From Bacteroidales bacterium (GTDB lineage Bacteria; Bacteroidota; Bacteroidia; Bacteroidales; UBA4181): a stretch of DNA of 5,935 nt. Position numbers and translations under genes: made by a program. Location of the stretch: the NCBI GenBank assembly GCA_031260845.1, contig JAISKR010000015.1:1-5935 (forward strand), read 5' to 3'. Below the pieces are notes generated by a model. It ran no database searches, was not told the origin of the DNA, and saw nothing but the letters and a program-made list of their open reading frames with translations. Below, in pieces: positions 1 to 5,935 of this stretch. Each line of letters opens with the position of its first letter. The first letter of the stretch is position 1.

Positions 1-599
1 AATGGGTGCCGCAGGATGCCATGAATTTTAACAACAAGGCGGCATCTAAAGTGTTCGAAGGAACCAATATCTACATGGACGTGACATTTGCCCGCAACGA
101 TTTGCGTACGCCTGCCACGCTGAAACGTATTTCCAACAAGCAGGATGTGGCCATGATAAAAATAGACCTGCCGCAAGTATTGCCCGCAGTAACGCTTTCG
201 GATAACTACAATGAGATCCAGACCGGCAATGATGTAACAGTGCTGGGCTATCCGGGAATTTCGCCCGACCAGTATTCGCAAATCAAATCGTTTGACAGTT
301 TCAACAGCAACCAACAAATCGTAAAAGTGCCGGTGCCTACGCTCAGTCAGGGCAACATCGGACGGTTGGTCAAGGCAAGTACCCAGACTACGTCCGGTAA
401 TTATTTCAGCAATTCCGACTCTTACCAATTGACTATCAATTCTACAGGGCCCGGCAACAGCGGCGGGCCTTTGTTTGACAATCAGGGACGGGTGGTCGGC
501 ATCTTCAATGCCGGAATCGCAAATGTAATGACCTTTGCCGTGCCCATTAAATACGGTATCGAACTCATGGGTACTGATCCGGTCATTGACTCCAAATAA
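1..599 (+). CDS. Trypsin-like (S1 family, HtrA/Deg-type fold) serine protease, C-terminal part; 5' end outside window
   Basis: The reading frame is open to the left edge (first full codon TGG at 3-5), so this is the C-terminal ~198 residues of a longer protein and the GTG at 6 is not a start. Counting from the codon at 6: DVAMIKIDLP around residue 47 matches the catalytic Asp region of chymotrypsin-fold proteases, GYPG follows near residue 82, and GPGNSGGPLFD carries the nucleophile Ser152 (codon 459-461) with its oxyanion-hole glycines. The catalytic His and any signal peptide or membrane anchor would lie upstream and cannot be judged. No PDZ domain follows: the protein ends about 45 residues after the Ser. 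A polar Ser/Asn/Gln-rich stretch between GYPG and the next core strand looks longer than in DegP-type enzymes. It is the first visible gene of the operon, 27 nt before the phosphatase. Its substrate is unknown; an envelope location is inferred from family habit. Confidence 0.85.
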   Translation, partial: WVPQDAMNFNNKAASKVFEGTNIYMDVTFARNDLRTPATLKRISNKQDVAMIKIDLPQVLPAVTLSDNYNEIQTGNDVTVLGYPGISPDQYSQIKSFDSFNSNQQIVKVPVPTLSQGNIGRLVKASTQTTSGNYFSNSDSYQLTINSTGPGNSGGPLFDNQGRVVGIFNAGIANVMTFAVPIKYGIELMGTDPVIDSK

Positions 600-610
600 T
601 TATGAAAGGC

Positions 611-617
611 AAGGAGG
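611..617 (+). promoter_or_regulatory. Shine-Dalgarno sequence for the PP2C gene
   Basis: AAGGAGG lies 9 nt before the ATG at 627 and 12 nt before the second in-frame ATG at 630. The spacing favours the ATG at 627 but either could be used. So perfect a match to the anti-Shine-Dalgarno sequence is uncommon in Bacteroidota and contrasts with the two - strand genes, which have none. The motif sits inside a six-codon ATG..TAA frame (602-622) that is probably fortuitous. Confidence 0.75.
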
Positions 618-626
618 ATTAAATCA

Positions 627-1430
627 ATGATGTTCCTGCGGAAGAAAAAACGCAAACTCACACGCATCCCGAAAGATCGGCTGCTTATCCGCGCTACGGT
701 GCAGACCGACACGGGGTGTGTGCGGGAAAACAATGAAGACAATGCCGCATTCCTGTTTTTGGAAGGCAGCAAAACCGACTTCCTTGCCATCCTTGCCGAC
801 GGCATGGGCGGATACGAGCGGGGAGAAGTGGCAAGCGCCATCATGGTGGATACCTTTTGCAGCGATAACGGGCAAACCTTGGGCAAGAAACCGAAACAGT
901 GGTTATCGGGATTGCTTAACAAGGCGAACAGCCTTATTTACGAACAGTCGCAGCAACTACAGTCCGTCATGGGAACCACTTGTACGACACTGCTGATTCG
1001 AGACAGGAAAATCTATTGCGCACATATAGGTGACAGCCGGATGTATTTGCTTGCAGGCGATATATTCCGGCAAGTGACCTGTGACCATACCATCGTCATG
1101 GAACTGCTGAAAAAGGGACAAATCACGGCAGAAGAAGCTGCCATACACCCACAACGCAACCTCTTGACGAAGGCGGCAGGTACAAAACCCCATATAACGC
1201 CCGACGTTTTTAAGATAAAGTTTCCCATTAGGGTGGGCAACCGCTTTCTGCTGTGCAGCGATGGATTATATGATCTGGTGACGGATGTGGAAATCCATCA
1301 GCATTTGGCAATGGAATCTATCAGAGAAGCGGCGGCATCGCTCATTGCGCTGGCAAAGGAGCGGGGCGGATACGACAACATCACCGTCGCTATAGTAGAA
1401 ATCAACGAAAAAACAGACACGGAGGAATAA
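627..1430 (+). CDS. PP2C-family (PPM) Ser/Thr protein phosphatase
   Basis: The 267-residue product is essentially a single soluble PP2C domain that removes phosphate from Ser/Thr using two or more Mn2+/Mg2+ ions. Visible motifs in order: RENNEDN (Asp38), ADGMGG (metal ligand Asp58), MGTTCTTLL, AHIGDSRMYLL, HPQRNLLTKAAG, LCSDGLYDLV (Asp212) and GGYDNITVAIV (Asp250). These are the standard bacterial PrpC/PstP-type motifs and no key acidic residue is missing. The length is close to the ~240-260 residues of stand-alone bacterial PP2Cs. The N-terminus (first 13 residues) is strongly basic, with a KKKRK run, perhaps for contact with the membrane or with nucleic acid. There is no signal peptide or membrane segment, so it should be cytoplasmic. 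It ends 4 nt before the kinase start and its last codons supply that gene's Shine-Dalgarno, implying translational coupling. The likely substrate is the neighbouring kinase and its targets, by analogy with PrkC/PrpC pairs. Confidence 0.95.
   Translation: MMFLRKKKRKLTRIPKDRLLIRATVQTDTGCVRENNEDNAAFLFLEGSKTDFLAILADGMGGYERGEVASAIMVDTFCSDNGQTLGKKPKQWLSGLLNKANSLIYEQSQQLQSVMGTTCTTLLIRDRKIYCAHIGDSRMYLLAGDIFRQVTCDHTIVMELLKKGQITAEEAAIHPQRNLLTKAAGTKPHITPDVFKIKFPIRVGNRFLLCSDGLYDLVTDVEIHQHLAMESIREAAASLIALAKERGGYDNITVAIVEINEKTDTEE
1421..1425 (+). promoter_or_regulatory. Shine-Dalgarno sequence for the kinase gene, inside the end of the PP2C gene
   Basis: GGAGG is formed by the last sense codons of the phosphatase gene (ACG GAG GAA before TAA) and lies 9 nt before the kinase ATG at 1435. 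The overlap of ribosome-binding site and upstream stop region supports coupled translation of phosphatase and kinase and fixes the kinase start. Confidence 0.75.
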
Positions 1431-1434
1431 CATC

Positions 1435-3006
1435 ATGGATCAAACAATACATATCCCCAACCATATCATCATCGAGAAGATAGGCGAAGGCGGGATGGGA
1501 GCCGTTTATTTGGGCATGGAGGACAACGTGTTGCGAAGACAGGTAGCCATCAAGGTGATGAAATCGTTGCGCGAAGAGGATCGGAAACGCTTCGAGTCCG
1601 AAGCCATTGCGCTGGCCAAACTCAGACACCATAATATCACCATGTTGTATAATTACAACCTGTTGCCGGACTACCCTCCGTGGTACATGATCATGGAATA
1701 CGTGGAAGGTGAAACGCTCGAATCGATCCTGAAAAGAGACGGTGTGCTGCCGGTGAAGAAAGTGTTGGATATTGCCGTTCAGACACTTGACGGATTGCAG
1801 CACGCGCATGACAAGGGAATCTTCCACCGCGACATGAAACCGGCCAATCTGATGTTATCGACCGACGGCACAGTGAAAATCATGGATTTCGGCATCGCCC
1901 GAATAGCGGGTAATTCGCGTCTTACGCGGGATGGACGGGTCACGGGCACGTTGCAGTACATGTCGCCCGAACAAGTGAACGGAAAAGAAGTCGGTTTCGC
2001 TTCAGACATTTATTCGCTGGGCATTGTGTTGTATGAACTGCTGACGGGCGCTACGCCGTTCGAGAATGGAAACGAATTTGAAATCATGCAGGCGCAAACC
2101 GGTACTAAACCTCCGTCACCGGACAAAATAAACGGGAACATACCCAAAGCGCTGAACGCTGCCATCCTGAAAGCGCTGGAAAAAAATCCATCGGCACGTT
2201 TTACCAATGCAGGCGCCTTCAAGCATTGTTTGCAACAAATCGCCGAACGGCTTGTGGAGAATACCACTCCGAAAAGGAAGTCTCAGACACCGAAACCTCC
2301 AACGGTGAAGTCTCCGGTGGTGACACCACGTTCCAAGCAGAAGATTACGCTGAAAGAGGAACACAAATATCTGCTTGGACTTGGTTTTCTGGCCGTATCA
2401 TTGTTTGTGGCGCTACTTGTGCTGTTTTATCCTTCACCGACACCGACACCGATACCAAAACCTGCCCCAAAACCTCCGGTCGTTGTGAAAATGGATACGA
2501 CTTCAAGGCAGGGAAAGGTATCAAACCTTGTTGTTGAAGATAAAAAAAACAATACGCCCGATGCGATAGTAACCTCAACTTTCTTGAAAGAAGAGGAAAA
2601 GAAAAAGGAGGAGATGAAAAAACAGGAGATAAAAAAACAGGAACAGAAGTGGAAACAGGAAGAGGAAAAGAAAAAGGCCCCTGTTGTAAAGCCTGATGCA
2701 AACATAACCACCTCGCCCGTACTCAATGTAATCCTGAATGAATCTTATAATTATGATTCGGTTACGGACAATACAAAAATCACGTTATCGGTTACCAACT
2801 CTTATGTTCGGTCGGGACAGGTTGTCGTTAAAAGCGGAGCCAAAGCGAATGGTATCATACGCAAAAATCAGCAGTCGCAAAAACTGATGCTCATCATTAC
2901 GCAAGTGGAGAGTGCCACAGGAGGAATGCTGAGGGCGGAAACAACCTATAGTGACGTCAACCTTCTACAGGGCAAACTGTTTAAAGTGACCCTGAAAGTT
3001 GAATAG
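1435..3006 (+). CDS. Membrane-anchored Hanks-type Ser/Thr protein kinase with Lys/Glu-rich stalk and C-terminal beta-rich ectodomain
   Basis: The 523-residue product has an intact eukaryotic-like kinase domain at about residues 8-275: glycine loop GEGGMGAVY (17-25), VAIK with ATP-binding Lys40, alphaC Glu56, catalytic loop HRDMKPAN (Asp133, Lys135, Asn138), DFG (151-153), and GTLQYMSPEQ (171-180). It is an RD kinase, and Thr164, Thr170 and Thr172 in the activation loop are candidate autophosphorylation sites. A basic Pro/Thr-rich juxtamembrane linker follows (about 276-311), then one hydrophobic segment (about 312-332), a Pro/Thr-rich stretch (333-350), a Lys/Glu/Gln-rich probable helix or coiled coil (about 385-414) and a final ~95-residue beta-rich domain. 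Predicted topology: kinase inside, C-terminal part in the periplasm. The ectodomain is not PASTA, and I do not recognise its family. It is the last gene of the operon, directly after its presumed phosphatase. Function as a kinase is secure; the signal and targets are unknown. Confidence 0.95.
   Translation: MDQTIHIPNHIIIEKIGEGGMGAVYLGMEDNVLRRQVAIKVMKSLREEDRKRFESEAIALAKLRHHNITMLYNYNLLPDYPPWYMIMEYVEGETLESILKRDGVLPVKKVLDIAVQTLDGLQHAHDKGIFHRDMKPANLMLSTDGTVKIMDFGIARIAGNSRLTRDGRVTGTLQYMSPEQVNGKEVGFASDIYSLGIVLYELLTGATPFENGNEFEIMQAQTGTKPPSPDKINGNIPKALNAAILKALEKNPSARFTNAGAFKHCLQQIAERLVENTTPKRKSQTPKPPTVKSPVVTPRSKQKITLKEEHKYLLGLGFLAVSLFVALLVLFYPSPTPTPIPKPAPKPPVVVKMDTTSRQGKVSNLVVEDKKNNTPDAIVTSTFLKEEEKKKEEMKKQEIKKQEQKWKQEEEKKKAPVVKPDANITTSPVLNVILNESYNYDSVTDNTKITLSVTNSYVRSGQVVVKSGAKANGIIRKNQQSQKLMLIITQVESATGGMLRAETTYSDVNLLQGKLFKVTLKVE
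2590..2677 (+). repeat. Short in-frame repeats in the kinase stalk (19-nt direct repeat plus tandem 15-mers)
   Basis: A perfect 19-nt direct repeat, GAAGAGGAAAAGAAAAAGG, occurs at 2590-2608 and 2659-2677. The copies are offset by 69 nt (23 codons), so both encode EEEKKK (residues 386-391 and 409-414). Between them are two tandem 15-mers at 2611-2625 and 2626-2640 that differ by one base and encode EMKKQ and EIKKQ. The repeats keep the kinase frame. They are best read as a low-complexity helical spacer that can change length by slippage or recombination. Confidence 0.85.
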
Positions 3007-3017
3007 GAGAGATGAAA
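3007..3017. other. 11-nt convergent gap between kinase and guaA stop codons
   Basis: Only 11 nt separate the TAG of the kinase from the complement of the guaA stop. I see no hairpin with a T-tract here or in the adjacent ends of either gene, so the two transcripts probably overlap at their 3' ends or end by a factor-dependent or unrecognised mechanism. Confidence 0.6.
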
Positions 3018-4538
3018 TTATTCCCACTCAATAGTTGAAGGAGGTTTCGAACTAATGTCATAGACAACTCGATTTACGCCTTTGACTTTATTGATGATTT
3101 CATTCGATATTTTTGCCAGAAATTCGTAAGGTAACTGCGCCCAATCGGCAGTCATGGCGTCCGTTGAAGTTACTGCCCGAAGCACAACCGTGTTTTCATA
3201 AGTCCGCTCATCACCCATAACGCCAACGGAACGTATGGGTAACAGGATAGTTCCTGCCTGCCATACCTTATCGTACAGTTTCCATTCGTGCAAAGCGGAA
3301 ATATAAATGTCATCGGCTTCCTGTAGAACGCGCACTTTTTCGGATGTGACGTCACCCAATATCCTGATACCCAGCCCCGGCCCCGGAAACGGATGTCGCT
3401 TTATCAAATGTGCAGGCATTCCAAGTTCCGTTCCGACACGACGTACTTCATCCTTGAATAAAAGTCGCAGAGGCTCAACAAGTTTCAGATTCATTTTATC
3501 CGGCAGTCCTCCTACATTGTGGTGACTTTTGATGACGGTTCCTGTTATCGACAACGATTCAATCACATCGGGATAGATGGTACCTTGTCCTAACCATTTA
3601 ATATTTTGTAATTTATGTGCTTCTTCATCAAAAACGTCTATAAATCCCTTGCCGATTATTTTGCGTTTCTTTTCCGGGTCGGTAACGCCTTCCAGTTCCC
3701 TGTAAAATCTTTCGGAAGCATTGATTCCAAGCACGTTAAGCCCCAATACTTCATAATCTTTCATCACTTTTTGAAACTCGTTTTTGCGCAACAAACCATG
3801 GTCAACGAAGATGCAGGTCAGGTTTTTACCGATTGCCCTGTTCAAAAGTACCGCCGTAACGGACGAATCAACACCGCCCGAAAGTGCAAGGATGACTTTG
3901 TCATTCCCAAGTTTTTGTTTCAGTTCCGCAACGGTTGATTCAATGAACGAGGCCGGTGTCCAGTCTTTCGTGCAGCCACAGATATTCAGGAAGTTATCAA
4001 GGATTTTTGAACCTTCTTCCGTGTGATAGACTTCGGGATGAAACTGTACGCCCCATGTTTGTTCGCGATTGATGGCAAACGCAGCAGCCTCAACGCTTTG
4101 GGTGCTTGCAATCACGCGAAATGATTCCGGAAGCCTTGTAATGCTGTCTCCATGCGACATCCATACTTGCGAACCTTCTGTGATGTTTTTGAAAAGCGGA
4201 TTTTCCGTGTCGATTTTTGTCAGGTTGGCGCGTCCGTATTCTCTGCTTCCCGCCGACTCAACCGTTCCTCCCGAAGAATGTGCCAACAATTGTGCTCCAT
4301 AACAAATTCCAAGCAGCGGATATTTGTTTCTCATCCGAGAAAGGTCTGTCTTGAAAGCATTTTCATCATAGACGGAATAGGGACTTCCCGAAAGAATGAC
4401 ACCCTTTACGGTCGTGTCGTCAAAAGGAAATTTATTGTAGGGAAGGATTTCGCAATACGTATTTAATTCTCTGATTCTGCGAGCAATCAGTTGAGTGGTC
4501 TGTGAACCGAAGTCAAGAATAATAATTTTTTCGTTCAT
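3018..4538 (-). CDS. guaA: GMP synthase (glutamine-hydrolysing)
   Basis: GuaA converts XMP, ATP and glutamine to GMP, AMP, PPi and glutamate, the last step of de novo guanine nucleotide synthesis, in the cytoplasm. The 506-residue product shows the class I glutamine amidotransferase domain first: GICYGAQ with nucleophile Cys79, and QFHPE with His167 and Glu169 completing the triad. The ATP-pyrophosphatase domain follows with the P-loop LSGGVDSS (219-226). The C-terminal XMP-binding/dimerisation domain begins near [10 protein letters not shown] (381-390) and ends in the typical TIEWE. The frame stays open 21 codons further upstream to 4601, but the start at 4538 ([13 protein letters not shown]) is preferred: it matches family N-termini, and the extension would contain the promoter and overlap the upstream gene's stop. 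There is no Shine-Dalgarno sequence. It is transcribed from its own promoter and converges on the kinase gene. Confidence 0.98.
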   Translation of the reverse strand: MNEKIIILDFGSQTTQLIARRIRELNTYCEILPYNKFPFDDTTVKGVILSGSPYSVYDENAFKTDLSRMRNKYPLLGICYGAQLLAHSSGGTVESAGSREYGRANLTKIDTENPLFKNITEGSQVWMSHGDSITRLPESFRVIASTQSVEAAAFAINREQTWGVQFHPEVYHTEEGSKILDNFLNICGCTKDWTPASFIESTVAELKQKLGNDKVILALSGGVDSSVTAVLLNRAIGKNLTCIFVDHGLLRKNEFQKVMKDYEVLGLNVLGINASERFYRELEGVTDPEKKRKIIGKGFIDVFDEEAHKLQNIKWLGQGTIYPDVIESLSITGTVIKSHHNVGGLPDKMNLKLVEPLRLLFKDEVRRVGTELGMPAHLIKRHPFPGPGLGIRILGDVTSEKVRVLQEADDIYISALHEWKLYDKVWQAGTILLPIRSVGVMGDERTYENTVVLRAVTSTDAMTADWAQLPYEFLAKISNEIINKVKGVNRVVYDISSKPPSTIEWE

Positions 4539-4559
4539 ATATTTTGTTCTTTTGAGTTG

Positions 4560-4590
4560 CAAAGGTACATGAAAATCGCACAATTTACAA
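4560..4590 (-). promoter_or_regulatory. Bacteroidota-type promoter for guaA
   Basis: On the - strand, TACCTTTG (4567 to 4560) fits the Bacteroidota -7 consensus TAnnTTTG, and a TTG at 4590-4588 lies 20 nt upstream, within the usual 19-21 nt spacing for the -33 element. Transcription would begin near 4553, leaving a leader of about 15 nt before the ATG at 4538. That is too short for a riboswitch, so no purine riboswitch precedes this gene. Confidence 0.75.
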
Positions 4591-4595
4591 GTGCG
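4577..4595 (-). terminator. Weak hairpin after the cysteine desulfidase-like gene, overlapping the guaA -33 box
   Basis: Two bases after the stop codon of the upstream gene, the - strand has CGCAC (4595-4591), a 9-nt loop, GTGCG (4581-4577), then ATTTTC. A 5-bp G/C-rich stem followed by a short T-run resembles a weak intrinsic terminator. The guaA -33 TTG (4590-4588) is in the loop, so it could instead be an operator-like dyad or chance. Confidence 0.3.
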
Positions 4596-4597
4596 CA

Positions 4598-5884
4598 TCA
4601 CTTTCCCGTCATAATTTCCAGAATCATTTTATCGGTCTCCTGCATTCCCGAAGAAGCTATTCGGGTCATGTTACGGATAGATTTGTCCACATCGTCGTCA
4701 ATGATACCTTCGACGGATTTCACAAATTTGCCTTCCATAGCCATCATGGCCGAAAAAACCGCCGTTGCCGAACTGCTGGATGCTTTGAGCGAACAACTTG
4801 GTTTGGCGCCGTCACAGACCATTCCTGCAAGGTTAGCAACCATATTTTTTACGGCATAGCCTACCTGTTCGTAGCCGCCACCCATCAGATAAGTGATGCC
4901 GCAAGCCGAGCCTGTGGAGGCTACTACACAGCCGCATAACGCCGAAAGTCGTCCCATGGACTGTTTGATGTAAATGACCGTCAAACTGCTGAGCATCAAT
5001 GCACGAATGAGTTGTTCTTCTGTTTTTTTCGTTTCGCGGGCAAAAATCACGACGGGCAATGTTGCCGTAATTCCCTGATTTCCACTGCCGGAGTTGGTCA
5101 TTACAGGTATCATCGCACCACCCATACGTGCATCGCAGGCGGATGAGGTATAGGCAAGGATTTTCGAGAGCATGCTGTCGCCCATAATCTGGTGTTCGTA
5201 AATGCCCGTCATTGTCCTGCCGAGCGAGTGTCCGTAACTCACATTCAAGGCTTTTTCGGCTGCTGTAGTGTTGATTTTTGCCGCTTCAAGGATAAATCTG
5301 ATGTCATCCAAAGGCGTTTCCATTGCGAAATCATACACTTTGCGCATCGTGAGGGTCAATGTTGCGTCGTCATCACTTTCTTTTGTCTGTGAATTTATGT
5401 CCTCAAAAATGTTTTTTCCATTCTTTTCAATAAGAATAATTTTTGTATGCTCTTCACATACAACGACTTTTACCGTTTCCCGGCCGTTGCTCACACTTGC
5501 TGTTATATACAGGTTGTTGGGAGCATTTTCACACAGCGAGATATGAATTTTCTTTTCTTCAATCATCTTTTTACCTTGCTGCAAGGCTTTGTCTGTCATG
5601 TCTTTAAGTACTTCCAATCCATATTCGGATTTTCCGATAATCGCCCCCAGAGCAATGGCAATGGGCAAGCCAATCATATCCGTGCCGGGGATGCCGACCC
5701 CCATCGCATTTTTCAGCACATTGGCCGACAGCGATACATCCATTTTTTCGGGCAGACAACCCAGCGTTTCCGTCGCCTTCGCGACCGCAAAAGCAACCGC
5801 CATCGGTTCCGTACAACCAATAGCAGGCACCACTTCGCGTTTTATCAGTTCTATAATCTGTTGCGTTTCGTTTTGGTTAAACAT
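4598..5884 (-). CDS. UPF0597 / L-cysteine desulfidase-like [4Fe-4S] enzyme (serine dehydratase alpha-type fold)
   Basis: The 428-residue product belongs to the UPF0597 family that includes E. coli CyuA (YhaM) and the archaeal L-cysteine desulfidase, which split L-cysteine into pyruvate, ammonia and sulfide using an oxygen-sensitive [4Fe-4S] cluster instead of PLP. Signature features: [14 protein letters not shown] (Cys24), NSGSGNQGI (264-272), CGC (Cys317, Cys319), SACG (Cys328) and [10 protein letters not shown] (Cys357, Cys364). Cys24, Cys317 and Cys357 are the best cluster-ligand candidates: as I recall, the archaeal enzyme uses Cys25, Cys282 and Cys322, and the 40-residue spacing of the last two is the same. 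The length agrees with CyuA (~436). The start at 5884 sits just downstream of a promoter box and has no Shine-Dalgarno. It lies 59 nt upstream of guaA with no obvious metabolic link. A related alpha-elimination on serine or another substrate cannot be excluded. The product is cytoplasmic, with no transporter in view. Confidence 0.9.
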   Translation of the reverse strand: MFNQNETQQIIELIKREVVPAIGCTEPMAVAFAVAKATETLGCLPEKMDVSLSANVLKNAMGVGIPGTDMIGLPIAIALGAIIGKSEYGLEVLKDMTDKALQQGKKMIEEKKIHISLCENAPNNLYITASVSNGRETVKVVVCEEHTKIILIEKNGKNIFEDINSQTKESDDDATLTLTMRKVYDFAMETPLDDIRFILEAAKINTTAAEKALNVSYGHSLGRTMTGIYEHQIMGDSMLSKILAYTSSACDARMGGAMIPVMTNSGSGNQGITATLPVVIFARETKKTEEQLIRALMLSSLTVIYIKQSMGRLSALCGCVVASTGSACGITYLMGGGYEQVGYAVKNMVANLAGMVCDGAKPSCSLKASSSSATAVFSAMMAMEGKFVKSVEGIIDDDVDKSIRNMTRIASSGMQETDKMILEIMTGK

Positions 5885-5908
5885 ATCATTCTATTTGTAA
5901 AAACCCTG

Positions 5909-5916
5909 CAAAGTTA
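5909..5916 (-). promoter_or_regulatory. Bacteroidota -7 box for the cysteine desulfidase-like gene (promoter cut by window edge)
   Basis: TAACTTTG on the - strand (5916 to 5909) fits TAnnTTTG. The start codon at 5884 lies 24 nt downstream of the box, implying a leader of roughly 18-20 nt. The matching -33 TTG would fall around 5937, just beyond the right edge, so only half of the promoter can be seen. The spacer contains the palindrome GAAATTTC (5921-5928), which may be chance. Confidence 0.65.
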
Positions 5917-5935
5917 GTGAGAAATTTCGAGATTC

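Noticed and set aside
602..622. Six-codon ATG..TAA frame between protease and phosphatase as a leader peptide
   Set aside because: It reads MKGKED and contains the phosphatase Shine-Dalgarno. It has no ribosome-binding site of its own and nothing shows that it is translated.
2431..2460. Tandem CACCGA-like hexamers as a regulatory or mobile repeat
   Set aside because: They simply encode the Pro/Thr alternation after the kinase membrane segment and stay in frame.
2226..2726. Long overlapping frames on both strands within the kinase linker and stalk
   Set aside because: They arise from the low-complexity Pro/Thr and Lys/Glu coding sequence and show no domain or start signal. The kinase frame is continuous and explains the region.
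4539..4601. N-terminal extension of guaA to an ATG at 4601
   Set aside because: The extra 21 residues do not resemble GuaA N-termini, would overlap the upstream stop codon and would be encoded across the TTG/TACCTTTG promoter. The start at 4538 fits the family.
4557..5917. + strand frames opposite the desulfidase-like gene
   Set aside because: The - strand frame has clear family motifs throughout. The opposite frames have no recognisable domains and no promoter or ribosome-binding site.
5921..5928. Perfect palindrome GAAATTTC in the promoter spacer
   Set aside because: Eight A/T-rich bases are likely by chance and no known operator matches, so it is only mentioned with the promoter.

Overview
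The window looks like a piece of a Bacteroidota chromosome, most likely order Bacteroidales. The main evidence is two promoter boxes of the form TAnnTTTG, the Bacteroidota sigma-factor -7 motif, each 15-20 nt upstream of a housekeeping-type start codon that has no Shine-Dalgarno sequence. The GMP synthetase is also of the short (506-residue) form. No RNA gene, CRISPR array, insertion sequence or integrase is visible.

Left half, + strand (1-3006): three tightly packed genes form a signalling operon entering from beyond the left edge. They are the C-terminal part of a trypsin-fold serine protease (1-599), a complete PP2C-type protein phosphatase (627-1430), and a complete Hanks-type Ser/Thr kinase (1435-3006) with a membrane anchor and an unusual C-terminal extracytoplasmic part. 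Gaps are 27 nt and 4 nt, and both downstream genes have a strong Shine-Dalgarno sequence. Kinase and phosphatase are the expected writer/eraser pair. The protease and the kinase ectodomain suggest a link to envelope events, which is inference.

Right half, - strand (3018-5884): two metabolic genes lie in the same direction, each with its own promoter. The promoter-distal one is guaA (GMP synthase, 3018-4538). Upstream of it is a UPF0597 / L-cysteine desulfidase-like [4Fe-4S] enzyme (4598-5884). The kinase operon and guaA converge with only 11 nt between stop codons and no recognisable terminator.

The metabolic half is ordinary. The parts worth a second look are the protease-phosphatase-kinase module, the kinase's Lys/Glu-rich stalk with repeats and A-runs plus its unassigned C-terminal domain, the contrast in ribosome-binding-site use between the two halves, and a small hairpin overlapping the guaA promoter. 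I see no convincing evidence for a wholly new system. The left part of the operon, where its remaining components would lie, is outside the window.
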